Assembly: GCF_900184945.1 (NCBI RefSeq)
Contig: NZ_FXYF01000023.1
Coordinates: 1-61,070 of the forward strand
Direction: 5' to 3'
From: Antarctobacter aquimaris
GTDB lineage: Bacteria; Pseudomonadota; Alphaproteobacteria; Rhodobacterales; Rhodobacteraceae
Length of the DNA: 61,070 nucleotides
Shown: piece by piece, positions 18,510 through 27,743 of the stretch
How positions within the stretch are numbered: the stretch's first letter is position 1
Layout: each line of letters begins with the position of its first letter
Notes under the pieces: model-generated
Databases searched by the model: none
What the model was told of the DNA's origin: nothing
What the model saw: the letters and a program-made list of their open reading frames with translations, nothing else
Made by a program: the position numbers and the translations under genes

Positions 18510-20020
18510 CAGAAGTCAAAGCTCTGCTGGCGGTCGTCCCGCGCCTTGCGGCCCGGCCGGGGGGCGCGGTCATTGACGAAGTGGCGCTGCGGGTCCTTGC
18601 GCGAGGCATGTTTGCGCACCACGCGCTGCGCCTCATCACGAAACGTCTCCCTCTTGCGCAGCGCCCAGAGCGCATCACGCGCCGTCCGCGCCGCCTCCTT
18701 CACATCGACGATGGGCGCCGGGTAGTCGACCTTGCCGTCCCAGCGCCAGGGTTCCTGGTGGAAAGCACCGGGCACATCGCGCAACTCGGGGCACCAGCGG
18801 CGGGTGAATGCCCCGTCCGGGTCCTGGTCAAACCCCTGTTTCACCGGGTTGTAGATGCGCAAGCTATTGATGCCGGTGGTGCCGGACTGCATCTGGCACT
18901 GGCTCCAGTGGATGCCGGGCTCATAGTCGGTGAACAGCCGCGCCAGGTGCCGCCCGGTGATCTGCCAGGGCAGCCAGAGGTGATAGGACGCCACGCTCAT
19001 CAGCATCGCGCGCATGCGGAAGTTCAGCCAGCCGGTGGCGATCAGCGACCGCATGCAGGCATCGACAAAGGGCAGCCCGGTCTCGCCCTTTTCCCAGGCG
19101 GCGAGGCGGGCCGCATCCGGCGGCATCGGGCGCAGCCCGGCATGGGCGCGGTGCAGTTCGCGCCATTCCAGCGCCGGTTCGTCCTCCAGCTTCTGGATGA
19201 AGTGGTCGCGCCAGGCCAGCCGCGACTGGAAACTGCTCAGGCTGCCGGACCAGCCGGTGCGCGTGCCCTTGACCTCACGCTGGCGATCCGTTGTCGCATG
19301 GACCACCTCGCGCGGGGTGATGACGCCCAGCGCCAGGTGCGGCGACAGGCGCGAACAGGCCCGCGCGCCGGTCAGCGGCGAGGACATGTCGCTGCGGTAG
19401 CTCTGCCCACGCTCGGCCGAGAAGCTGTTCAGCAGCCGTTCGGCCTGCACGCGCCCGCCGCGTTGGCGTTCCGGGCAGGGATCGGGCGCCAGGCCCAGCG
19501 CCGCCGCAGAGGGCAGCGGATCAGAGCGCAGGTTGACCCCCGGCAGCGCCCTGGGAGCGGGCAAGGGATCGCGCGCGATCACCGCGTTGCGATGCGCGGC
19601 CCAGCCGTCGCGGTCATGTCGCCCCCGGCGGATGGCGGAATGCGGCAGTTCCTCCCACCGCACGCCCTGCCCGCGCGCCCAATCCGCCACCGCGCGGTCA
19701 CGGGCAAAGGTCCAGCCGTTGCCCGTCTCCTGCGTGCTGACCAGCGCCGTCGCATCGGTCCCCTGCCGCACCGCCTCCAGCACCTCGACCGCCGCACCCA
19801 CCCGGATCACCAGGTCGCTACCGAGTGCGCGCAGGGCATTTCGCAGCCCCTCCAGCGTCTCGCACAGAAACGCGTAGTGCCGGGCCGAGGCATCGGGCTG
19901 CCGCCACAGCCCCGGCTCGACGATGTACAAGGGCACGATACCGCCCAGCGCCTGCGCCCGCAGCAGCGCCGCGTTGTCCTGCACGCGCAGGTCACGCTTG
20001 AACCAGAGGATGGTGGACAT
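18509..20020 (-). CDS. cryptochrome/deoxyribodipyrimidine photolyase family protein
   Basis: A 503-residue flavoprotein of the photolyase family. The N-terminal alpha/beta photolyase domain starts [19 protein letters not shown]; the C-terminal FAD-binding domain shows [39 protein letters not shown] and the sequence [16 protein letters not shown]. The family repairs UV pyrimidine dimers with blue light or acts as a light sensor; the exact lesion specificity is not readable. Start at 20020 chosen because it gives the classical N-terminus; an upstream in-frame ATG (20047) adds only MPGRLMGER. Coupled to DUF2256. Confidence 0.9.
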   Translation of the reverse strand: MSTILWFKRDLRVQDNAALLRAQALGGIVPLYIVEPGLWRQPDASARHYAFLCETLEGLRNALRALGSDLVIRVGAAVEVLEAVRQGTDATALVSTQETGNGWTFARDRAVADWARGQGVRWEELPHSAIRRGRHDRDGWAAHRNAVIARDPLPAPRALPGVNLRSDPLPSAAALGLAPDPCPERQRGGRVQAERLLNSFSAERGQSYRSDMSSPLTGARACSRLSPHLALGVITPREVVHATTDRQREVKGTRTGWSGSLSSFQSRLAWRDHFIQKLEDEPALEWRELHRAHAGLRPMPPDAARLAAWEKGETGLPFVDACMRSLIATGWLNFRMRAMLMSVASYHLWLPWQITGRHLARLFTDYEPGIHWSQCQMQSGTTGINSLRIYNPVKQGFDQDPDGAFTRRWCPELRDVPGAFHQEPWRWDGKVDYPAPIVDVKEAARTARDALWALRKRETFRDEAQRVVRKHASRKDPQRHFVNDRAPRPGRKARDDRQQSFDF

Positions 20021-20125
20021 CCGCTCTCCCATCAGCCGTCCCGGCATTGCAGCCCTGTCGCCGGGCGCCTAAAACTCTAGGTCAAAGGCCATCCGTTTCC
20101 AGATGCGCGCAGATGCGAGGACCCC

Positions 20126-22678
20126 ATGAAAGACGCTGCCCCCAAGACGATCTACCTCAAGGACTACACCCCCTTCGGCTGGCGGGTCGAGGATGTGCAT
20201 CTGACCTTTCGCCTGGCCCCCCGCGCGACGCGGGTGATTGCGAGAATCCACTTCGCCCCCAATCCGGAGGCCCCGGCGCAGGACTTCTTTCTGCATGGCG
20301 AACAGCTGACGCTGATCCGCGCCGCCATCGACGGGGTCGAGGTCACACCCGAACTGACCGAAGAGGGCCTGCGCTGCGCGGTGCCGGACGGCCCGTTCCT
20401 GTGGGAAAGCGAGGTCGAGATCGCGCCCGAGGCAAATACCGCGCTGGAAGGGCTCTACATGAGCCGCGGCATGTACTGTACCCAGTGCGAGGCCGAAGGC
20501 TTTCGCAAGATCACCTATTACCCGGACCGCCCCGACGTGATGAGCGTCTTTACCGTGCGGGTGGAGGGCGATCTGCCGGTGCTCTTGTCGAACGGCAACC
20601 CGGTCGCGCGCGGCGACGGCTGGGCCGAATGGCACGATCCCTGGCCGAAACCCTCCTACCTCTTTGCGCTGGTCGCCGGCGACCTGGTGGCGCATCCGGA
20701 CCGCTTCACCACCCGGTCGGGCCGTGACGTGGAATTGAACATCTGGGTGCGGCCGGGGGACGAGGGCAAATGCGCCTTCGGCATGGAGGCGCTGAAGAAG
20801 TCGATGACATGGGACGAGGAGGTCTATGGCCGCGAATACGATCTCGACGTGTTCAACATCGTCGCGGTCGACGATTTCAACATGGGCGCGATGGAGAACA
20901 AGGGGCTGAACATCTTCAACTCCTCCGCCGTGCTGGCCAGCCCCGAGACCGCGACCGACGCCAACTTCGAGCGGATCGAGGCGATCATTGCGCACGAGTA
21001 TTTCCACAACTGGACCGGCAACCGGATCACCTGCCGCGACTGGTTCCAGCTCTGCCTGAAGGAGGGGCTGACGGTGTTCCGCGACCAGCAGTTCACCGCA
21101 GATGTCCGGTCCGCCGCGGTGGCGCGGATCGACAACGTGGCCATGCTGCGCGCCCGCCAGTTCCCCGAGGACCAGGGCCCGCTGGCGCACCCCGTCCGGC
21201 CCGAAAGCTTTCAGGAGATCAACAACTTCTACACCGCGACGGTCTACGAGAAGGGCGCCGAGGTGATCGGCATGCTCAAGACGCTGGTCGGTGACGAAGG
21301 CTATGCCAAGGCGCTGGACCTCTACTTTGACCGCCACGATGGCGACGCCGCGACGATCGAGGACTGGCTGAAGGTGTTCGAGGATGCGACGGGGCGCGAT
21401 CTGGCGCAGTTCAAGCGGTGGTATGCGCAGGCCGGCACGCCGCGGGTGAAGGTGGCCGAGGACTGGGCAGACGGGACCTATACCTTGACCTTCACCCAGC
21501 ACACGCCGCCGACCCCCGGGCAGGCGCAAAAGCTGCCGCAGGTTATCCCGATGGCGGTGGGCCTGCTGAACCCCAACGGCGACGAGGTCGTGCCGACCAC
21601 GGTGCTGGAGATCACGCAAGCCGAGCAGAGCTTTACCTTCGAGGGGCTCGCCGCGCGGCCAGTGCCGTCGCTGCTGCGCGGCTTCTCGGCGCCCATCGTG
21701 CTGGAACGCGAGGCAAGCCGCGAGGAACGCGCCTTTCTGCTGGCGCATGACACCGATCCGTTCAACCGCTGGGAGGCCTCGCGCCTGCTGGCGCGCGAAA
21801 GCCTGGTGGCGATGATCTGCGACGGCGCCGGACCGGACGAGGCCTGGCTCGACGGGCTGGAGCGGCTCTTGCGCGACGACACGCTCGACCCGGCCTTCCG
21901 CGCGATGATGATCGGCACGCCGTCGGATTCGGAACTGGCGCAGGTGCTGTTCGAACGTGGCGTGGTGCCGGACCCCGACGCGATCTGGGCCGCGCAGGAG
22001 ACGCAGTTGCAGGTCAAGGCCGAACGCTGGGCCGACCTGCTGCCGAGGCTCGCGGCCGAAGGCCAGGTGACGGAGCCTTATCGTCCGGACGCCGCACAAT
22101 CCGGCAAGCGGGCGCTGGGGGCTGCGGCGCTGATGCTGACGACGCGGCTGGATGGCGGCAAGGCAGCGGCGGAACAGTTTGCCAGCGCGGACAACATGAC
22201 GCTGCAACTGTCGGCCCTGGCGCAACTGGTGCGCGCCGGACGCGATGCCGAGGCGCTGGCCGCCTTCGAGGCGCAGTGGCGGCATGACCGGCTGGTGATG
22301 GACAAGTGGTTCGGCCTGCAGGTGGGTGCCGCGGCGCCCGACCAAGTGGTGCCACGGGCCGAGGCGCTGACCGGGCATCCGGATTTCGATCTGAAGAACC
22401 CCAACCGGTTCCGCGCGGTGATGGGCGCGCTGGCGGCGGCGCACGCCGGGTTTCACCGCAAGGACGGCGCGGGATATCGGCTGCTGACGGATTGGCTGAT
22501 CCGGCTGGACGACCTGAACCCGCAGACCACGGCGCGGATGTGCGCGGCCTTCCAGACGTGGAAACGCTACGATGCCGGACGCCAGGCCTTGATCCGCGAA
22601 CAGCTGGAGCGGTTGCGGGACAAGCCGAAGCTGAGCCGCGACACGGGAGAGATGATCGGGCGCATCCTGGGGGCCTGA
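20126..22678 (+). CDS. pepN: aminopeptidase N
   Basis: An 850-residue M1 zinc metallopeptidase. GAMEN (residues 254-258) binds the substrate N-terminus; HEYFH at 290-294 with a downstream Glu in the NWTGNRITCRDWFQLCLKEG region supplies the zinc ligands and catalytic Glu. The long helical C-terminal domain closes the protein. PepN recycles peptides in the cytoplasm. Length is standard for proteobacterial PepN. It is followed directly by the palindrome array. Confidence 0.97.
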   Translation: MKDAAPKTIYLKDYTPFGWRVEDVHLTFRLAPRATRVIARIHFAPNPEAPAQDFFLHGEQLTLIRAAIDGVEVTPELTEEGLRCAVPDGPFLWESEVEIAPEANTALEGLYMSRGMYCTQCEAEGFRKITYYPDRPDVMSVFTVRVEGDLPVLLSNGNPVARGDGWAEWHDPWPKPSYLFALVAGDLVAHPDRFTTRSGRDVELNIWVRPGDEGKCAFGMEALKKSMTWDEEVYGREYDLDVFNIVAVDDFNMGAMENKGLNIFNSSAVLASPETATDANFERIEAIIAHEYFHNWTGNRITCRDWFQLCLKEGLTVFRDQQFTADVRSAAVARIDNVAMLRARQFPEDQGPLAHPVRPESFQEINNFYTATVYEKGAEVIGMLKTLVGDEGYAKALDLYFDRHDGDAATIEDWLKVFEDATGRDLAQFKRWYAQAGTPRVKVAEDWADGTYTLTFTQHTPPTPGQAQKLPQVIPMAVGLLNPNGDEVVPTTVLEITQAEQSFTFEGLAARPVPSLLRGFSAPIVLEREASREERAFLLAHDTDPFNRWEASRLLARESLVAMICDGAGPDEAWLDGLERLLRDDTLDPAFRAMMIGTPSDSELAQVLFERGVVPDPDAIWAAQETQLQVKAERWADLLPRLAAEGQVTEPYRPDAAQSGKRALGAAALMLTTRLDGGKAAAEQFASADNMTLQLSALAQLVRAGRDAEALAAFEAQWRHDRLVMDKWFGLQVGAAAPDQVVPRAEALTGHPDFDLKNPNRFRAVMGALAAAHAGFHRKDGAGYRLLTDWLIRLDDLNPQTTARMCAAFQTWKRYDAGRQALIREQLERLRDKPKLSRDTGEMIGRILGA

Positions 22679-22699
22679 TCGCGGCGGCAGGGGCAAGGG

Positions 22700-22814
22700 C
22701 CAAGGCGCTTCGAAGCGCCTTGGTCACCGCCGTTCGAACGGCGCGCCCAACGGCCTTGCAAGGCCGTTCCAAGCGGTTTCGAAACCGCTTGAAAGCCGCT
22801 TCGAAGCGGCTTTC
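22700..22814. repeat. array of five tandem perfect palindromes
   Basis: Five zero-loop perfect palindromes are packed in 115 bp: 22700-22723 (24 bp), 22728-22743 (16 bp, CGCCGTTCGAACGGCG), 22749-22768 (20 bp), 22770-22791 (22 bp) and 22791-22814 (24 bp). Four have TTCGAA centres; the third is centred on TTGCAA. They differ from each other in their arms, so they are not copies of one unit. The array lies 21 bases after the pepN stop. Confidence 0.9.
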
Positions 22815-22889
22815 CCCTATGCCTCCGAAGCGCTTGCCGCGCAGCAGCAAACCGGGATAGCCTGTCCCAAACCGCTTTCGGAGACCCTC

Positions 22890-23021
22890 ATGCTGCTTGC
22901 CGTCGTCCTGCTGGGGGCGTTTGTCACCGCCCACCTCATACTGTCGCCGCCCTCGCCAAAGGCCCTGCCCGTTCGCGTGCGCGCGCGCCGCGCCCTCAGT
23001 CGCATCGGCCACAAACGATGA
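22890..23021 (+). CDS. small putative membrane protein upstream of the SDR gene
   Basis: A 43-residue frame: a hydrophobic N-terminus (MLLAVVLLGAFVTAHLIL) followed by a strongly basic tail (RVRARRALSRIGHKR). Its stop overlaps the next gene's ATG (ATGA), as expected for a coupled gene, and a GGAGACC sequence lies before the ATG. No family recognised; it could be a real single-pass peptide or a chance frame. Confidence 0.5.
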   Translation: MLLAVVLLGAFVTAHLILSPPSPKALPVRVRARRALSRIGHKR

Positions 23022-23761
23022 ACAGCCTGCTGATCGTCACCGGCGCCAGCGCCGGCATCGGCGCCGCCACCGCGCGCATGGCGGCGTTTTCCGGCTGGCA
23101 GCGGATCGTCGTCCACTACGGCCAGGACAAGGCCGGCGCCGAGACCACCGCTTCGATGGTCGAAAGCATGGGCGCGCAGGCCTACCTGTTGCAGGCCGAT
23201 GTCTCCAAGCCCAAGGCCATCGAGAAGATGTTCGCCAAGCTGCAAGAGCTCAAGCCCGGCCCGGTCGGCCTGGTGAACAACGCGGGCATCGTCTCGCCGC
23301 AAGGCACGATCGCGGACCTGACCCCGGAGCGGGTGCAGAAGGTCTTTGCCGTCAACGTCTTCGGCGCGATCGAAGTGGCGCGGCAGACGGTCGGGCTGAT
23401 CCGCGCCTGGGGCCACGGCGGCGGCATTGTCAACATCTCCTCGGCGGCCGCGCGGCTGGGTTCGGCCAACCAGTACATCGACTACGCTGCCACCAAGGGC
23501 GCGATCGACACCTTCACCCTGGGCCTCGCGGACGAACTGGCGCCCGAAGGCATCCGCGTGAACGCCATCCGCCCGGGCCTGATCGAGACCGCCATCCACG
23601 CCAAGGGCGGCCAACCCGACCGGCTGGAAAAGCTTGGCCGCACCCCGCCCATGCGCCGGCCCGGCACTTCCGAAGAGGTGGCCGAGGCGGTGCTCTGGCT
23701 GCTGTCGGAACGCTCTTCCTACGTGACCCGCACCATCCTGGACGTGGCAGGCGGACGGTGA
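23018..23761 (+). CDS. short-chain dehydrogenase/reductase (SDR)
   Basis: A 247-residue classical SDR oxidoreductase. The Rossmann cofactor motif is TGASAGIGAATA (residues 8-19), NNAG is at 87-90 region, and the catalytic Ser-Tyr-Lys set is visible in NISSAAARLGSANQYIDYAATKGAID (given here in two parts; Tyr and Lys four residues apart). The C-terminal ILDVAGGR end is typical. Substrate not predictable; many such proteins are glucose/3-oxoacyl-type reductases. Overlaps both neighbours by 4 bases. Confidence 0.93.
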   Translation: MNSLLIVTGASAGIGAATARMAAFSGWQRIVVHYGQDKAGAETTASMVESMGAQAYLLQADVSKPKAIEKMFAKLQELKPGPVGLVNNAGIVSPQGTIADLTPERVQKVFAVNVFGAIEVARQTVGLIRAWGHGGGIVNISSAAARLGSANQYIDYAATKGAIDTFTLGLADELAPEGIRVNAIRPGLIETAIHAKGGQPDRLEKLGRTPPMRRPGTSEEVAEAVLWLLSERSSYVTRTILDVAGGR

Positions 23762-24186
23762 CACCCCTGCGGCACGAGGCCTCCGGGCGCTCGACCCGCG
23801 CCCTTGTCGTCCTGCTGACTGTCTGGACCGGGGCGCTGCTGCTCTGGACGCTGCTGGAGGCCTCGGCCTGGATCGTCGGGGCGCTGATGCTGGCCTCGCT
23901 GCCCGCGGCGGTCGATTTTGCCAAGGGACGCAAGGCCGGGCTGGTGCTGGACGACACCCAGCTGCGCTGGTGGTCCGGCCGCGCCACCGGCGAGGTCGCG
24001 CTGAACCGGTTGGAGCGCGTCCGCTTCGAGACGCGACTCGATCTGTCGGTCCGGGTCCGGCTGGTGATCGAGGGCGGTCGTCGACTCACGCTGCCGCCTG
24101 ATTCGCTGCCACCCCACCCGCGCCTGCAAGAGGCGCTGGACGCTCGCGGCATCCGCACGGAACGCCATCACTTCTCGCTATTGTGA
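23758..24186 (+). CDS. small membrane protein with PH-like tail (hypothetical)
   Basis: A 142-residue protein from a GTG start that overlaps the SDR stop (GTGA). Two adjacent hydrophobic segments (about residues 17-50) are followed by a beta-rich cytoplasmic part (LVLDDTQLRWWSGRATGEVAL, LVIEGGRRLTLPPDSL) resembling bacterial PH-like domains. No named family recognised. Coupling suggests coexpression with the SDR. Confidence 0.7.
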   Translation: MTPLRHEASGRSTRALVVLLTVWTGALLLWTLLEASAWIVGALMLASLPAAVDFAKGRKAGLVLDDTQLRWWSGRATGEVALNRLERVRFETRLDLSVRVRLVIEGGRRLTLPPDSLPPHPRLQEALDARGIRTERHHFSLL

Positions 24187-24438
24187 CCGTGCCAGACCCG
24201 CGTCCACTCTGGCAAAATATTGAAACATATTGGTTTTCGAAAAACATGCGCCCCTGACGGACACCCTTTTCCGGCGTTGTGGCACGGACACGCCCGCGCC
24301 AAATCCACCGCTCCCCGATGGCAAAGCATCGCCCAAGGCTTATGTGACGCGGGTGCACCCGGCCCGGCGTTGGTGTAAACTGGTCCGCAAGGCGCGCCCG
24401 TCATGGAAGTGTCACGAAGTTAAGATCCTGGGGCTGAA

Positions 24439-25302
24439 ATGAAAGACCGCATCGACCCGTTGATCGCCCAGCGCGCGCCCTGGCTGTTTTCCAACTCCCT
24501 GTTCGTCCGGCCGATCCGGGCAGTGCTGAATCGCATGCTGGGTTACGAAAAGACGCTGGAAATCGGCGGCATGGTCAAGGACATGCCGGCGGACGAGATC
24601 ATGCGCACCATGGCCCAGATGCTGGCCCGCGACGTCGAGGTGACGGGCCTGGAAAACCTGCCCCGACAGGGTGCTGCGCTGATCGTGGCCAACCATCCGA
24701 CCGGCATCGCCGACGGCATCATGCTGCACCACGCCCTGAGCGAGATCCGCCCGGACGCCTACTACTTTGCCAACCACGACATCCTGCGCGTGCTGCCGCA
24801 ATACGCGTCGATGATCGCCCCGGTGGAATGGCGAAAGGAAAAGCGCACCCATGCCAAGACGCGCGAGACCATGGAATACACCCGCCGCGCGGTCGACGAA
24901 GGCCGTCTGGGCGTGATCTTTCCGTCCGGACGCCTGGCCAAGCGGCGCGGGCTGTCGCTGCATGAACGGCCCTGGATGGCCAGCGCCGCGATGATCGCGC
25001 GCAAGTTCGACCTGCCGGTGATCCCGGTGAACATCCGGGCGCGCAACTCGGTGCTGTTCTATCTCTTCGACCTGCTGCACCCGACGCTGCGCGACATCAC
25101 CCTGTTCCACGAGACGCTGAACAAGGCGCGCCAGCCCTACCGGATCACCATCGGCGAACCGATCTCGCCCACCGCCCTGCCGGCCAAGTCGGAAGACGGC
25201 ATCGAGATGCTGCGCAAGGCGACGTTGGCGCTGGGCGGACCAAAGGCTCCGGCGGTCTCCCTGGTCGATGCCACCCGGCGGCCAAGCTGGCTGAAGGCCT
25301 GA
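24439..25302 (+). CDS. lysophospholipid acyltransferase (PlsC/OlsA-like)
   Basis: A 287-residue acyltransferase. The catalytic motif is NHPTGIADG, giving His-X5-Asp rather than the His-X4-Asp of PlsC; this spacing is that of the OlsA/hemolysin-like branch (NHPLGGLDG). A later FPSGRLAKRRG segment supplies the substrate-binding block. It would transfer acyl chains to a lysophospholipid or lyso-ornithine lipid at the inner membrane. A single gene with its own 250-base upstream region; no olsB neighbour. Confidence 0.85.
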   Translation: MKDRIDPLIAQRAPWLFSNSLFVRPIRAVLNRMLGYEKTLEIGGMVKDMPADEIMRTMAQMLARDVEVTGLENLPRQGAALIVANHPTGIADGIMLHHALSEIRPDAYYFANHDILRVLPQYASMIAPVEWRKEKRTHAKTRETMEYTRRAVDEGRLGVIFPSGRLAKRRGLSLHERPWMASAAMIARKFDLPVIPVNIRARNSVLFYLFDLLHPTLRDITLFHETLNKARQPYRITIGEPISPTALPAKSEDGIEMLRKATLALGGPKAPAVSLVDATRRPSWLKA

Positions 25303-25357
25303 CCACGGCCCACCCTGACGAAAGATGCCGCGGGCGTCGGCCGCGCTGCCGCGATGC

Positions 25358-26176
25358 TCAACTGTCCTTGGGCAGCAGGCTCGCAGACCCGGGATGCGGC
25401 GCCTTGTGGACCGGACCGGACCGCGGCAATGCCTCTTCGAACCCCAGGCCGGCGGGGCGCGCGACCGGCCGGAGCGACCGCGCCAGCCCGGTGCAATAGC
25501 TCTGCGAGCGCGTCCAGGCCATGATGTCCTCGCGCTTGCGCCTCGAGTGGAACGGCCCCCAATCGGCCGCGATGCCGCGCATGCCGCGGCTGATCACGCC
25601 GTCGCGCGGCACCGTCACCGCCATGATGCGCAGCGCGCAGGACAGGTTGTCCTCGGGGTCCTTCAACTCGGAGCCGCTGCGCGCTCTGCACTTGTAGAAC
25701 CGCGCCGTCGGCGGGTAGATCTGGGTCAGCCCGTACCACCGGCCGCCACCGCCCACCGCCGTGGGGCGGTGCGTGCTCTCGTGCCAGGCCAGCGCCGAGA
25801 TCAGGCCCACCCAGAACGCTTCGCGGTGCGCGCGGGCGGCGCTGGGATAGGCCGGGCAATAGTTGGCGATGTCCTTCGGCACGATGTCCGGCAGGTGATC
25901 GGCGTGCGCGTGCAAGGATTGCAGCGCCGCGAGGCTCCAGCTACGGCTGCCGGGGATGTCATCCCACCGCGCCTTGGGCACGACGATGGTTTTGCGCGCC
26001 TTGGGACGCAGCGACACCGGCACCGCAAGCGCCGATATCAGGGACTCGGCCTCGGAGGACCGAGCCGTGTGCGCCGGGGGCAAAGGCCCGAGCGCGGCGC
26101 CCTGGGGATCGGGGTTCGCCAGCAGCGGCTGACCGATCAGGCCAAGGCAGGTGAGGAGGGCAGCAATACGTGACAT
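25358..26176 (-). CDS. lytic transglycosylase (SLT domain)
   Basis: A 272-residue exported protein with signal peptide (MSRIAALLTCLGLIGQPLLA). The SLT-like domain contains SALAWHESTHRPTAVGG with the likely catalytic Glu in HES, and YGLTQIYPPTARFYKC, corresponding to the conserved GLMQ-P region. Four or more Cys may form disulfides. It would cleave peptidoglycan glycan strands in the periplasm. I start at 26176, where a signal peptide begins; the long upstream extension in the same frame overlaps the divergent gene. Confidence 0.85.
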   Translation of the reverse strand: MSRIAALLTCLGLIGQPLLANPDPQGAALGPLPPAHTARSSEAESLISALAVPVSLRPKARKTIVVPKARWDDIPGSRSWSLAALQSLHAHADHLPDIVPKDIANYCPAYPSAARAHREAFWVGLISALAWHESTHRPTAVGGGGRWYGLTQIYPPTARFYKCRARSGSELKDPEDNLSCALRIMAVTVPRDGVISRGMRGIAADWGPFHSRRKREDIMAWTRSQSYCTGLARSLRPVARPAGLGFEEALPRSGPVHKAPHPGSASLLPKDS

Positions 26177-26408
26177 TTCGCCGGAATAGGTCGCCCAGAG
26201 CGCCTGACGATGCAAGCGCGACACAGGTCGCATGTCCGAAATCCGCCGATCGGCGCCGCCCTGTCCACCCGTGGGGCGGCATTGTCCCGTTCTTCGCAAC
26301 ATGTTGTTGTCCCAACGGCTTCGAGGTCCGGCTATGGCCGGGATAAGGCCCGGGCAATTCCCGCGTGGCGCCGCCTTTTGGCCCCGAATCGCAGGCAGAG
26401 TCGGCCTC

Positions 26409-27671
26409 ATGTCAATGCGTGACCTGTTGCCAAACATGCGCTCCCTGAGCCTGCGGCTGTCGGCCGGATGGCCGGAGACGGCCATGGCCGACCCCGAAGC
26501 CAAACCCAGGAGGCCCATCACCCGGGTGCCGCCGCTGCGGCCCCCGATCGAGATCCCGGTGGCCGATCCCGGCCCCGATGCCGAACGTGCCGCAGAGCTT
26601 CGCGCGCGCGGCCAGTTCCTGGCCCGCCAGGAGGACTGGGAGCGGCTGGCCCAGGAGATGCTCCAGGCCGACAGGGCGCGCGCCAGGACACCGGGGCTTC
26701 GGTCGGTCGCCGACCTGCTGTCGCAGGGCGCGCGCAGCGATTTTGCGGACGCCATCGCGCTGGCGCTGGGGTCCGGGAACATGGCCGAGGTGGCCGCGGT
26801 GCTCGGGTCGGTCGATGCGCTGCGCGACGACATGCCGGACTGCCCCGCCATCGCCCATGTCGCCGCCATGACATACGTGGATGCCGCGTCCGCCTGCCGC
26901 GCCGCCGGCGGCACGCCGGACGGGGACCAGACCCTGCGCAAGGCGCGGGCGCGCTACCTTGCCGCCGCGGCGGCGCTGAACGACTTGTTCGACCCCTTCG
27001 AATGGGACAGCCCGCTCTGGGCCGCGGTGCGCTGCGCCCTAGTCGAGGCCGACGCCAAACCGCGGGATCGCGTCGCCGATGACTACGAGGACCTGATCGA
27101 CCTCGATCCCGGCAACCCGCACCACCTCAGGAGCTTTGGCAACGACCTGCGCCCGACGCGTTTCGGCGACTGGGAGGTGCTGGACCGGCAGGCACGGCGC
27201 ACCGCGGCGCGCACCGCCGATGTCTGGGGCGTGGGCGGCTATGCCTGGGTCTATTTCGGAGCGCTGGGCCGCGACAAGGCCGCGCTGCGCCGGCTGGACG
27301 CCGAACTGTTCGTCGAGGGTCTGCACGACATCCTGACCCGGCACCGGACCCAGGACATGGCCAACCGGCTGGCCGCACTGACCGGCTACACGCTGGGCGG
27401 GGTGGCAACGGGGGGCGGCGCATTGCACCGGCTGGCGGACTGCCTGGGCTGGATCGCCCAGGACCACCTGCGCGAACTGCACCCGGTGATCTGGGCCGAG
27501 GCCGCGCCGCCGATCACCGGCAGCATCGCGCTGGCCGAGGACGCCGACCCGTGGCGCCGTGGCCGGGCGCGCGCGCTGTCCAGCCTGGCCGCCTACTACG
27601 CCCCTGCGCTGGAGGCCGGCCGCAGGCTGGTCTTCACCGACGACGGGCTGCGCATGGTCAGACACGACTGA
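26409..27671 (+). CDS. hypothetical protein, helical, conserved-looking
   Basis: A 420-residue soluble protein without signal peptide or membrane segment. After a Pro-rich N-terminal region (about residues 30-60) it is mostly helical with TPR-like A/L spacing (AAELRARGQFLARQEDWERL). The end has HRLADCLGWIAQDHLRELHP. I do not recognise a domain. Similar lone helical proteins occur in roseobacters. The start could lie at either of two nearby ATGs. No clear operon partner. Confidence 0.65.
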   Translation: MSMRDLLPNMRSLSLRLSAGWPETAMADPEAKPRRPITRVPPLRPPIEIPVADPGPDAERAAELRARGQFLARQEDWERLAQEMLQADRARARTPGLRSVADLLSQGARSDFADAIALALGSGNMAEVAAVLGSVDALRDDMPDCPAIAHVAAMTYVDAASACRAAGGTPDGDQTLRKARARYLAAAAALNDLFDPFEWDSPLWAAVRCALVEADAKPRDRVADDYEDLIDLDPGNPHHLRSFGNDLRPTRFGDWEVLDRQARRTAARTADVWGVGGYAWVYFGALGRDKAALRRLDAELFVEGLHDILTRHRTQDMANRLAALTGYTLGGVATGGGALHRLADCLGWIAQDHLRELHPVIWAEAAPPITGSIALAEDADPWRRGRARALSSLAAYYAPALEAGRRLVFTDDGLRMVRHD

Positions 27672-27743
27672 CGCGCGCCCCTTGCCCCCTGCCCCGGCCT
27701 GTTCTAGACCGCTTCGCAATCTTCCTGTGCAAGAGGACGCGTG

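Noticed and set aside
20069-22696. 875-codon frame opposite pepN
   Set aside because: Antisense shadow; pepN motifs are clear on the plus strand.
22700-22814. Possible CRISPR array
   Set aside because: No repeated unit with unique spacers; each palindrome is different and there are no cas genes.
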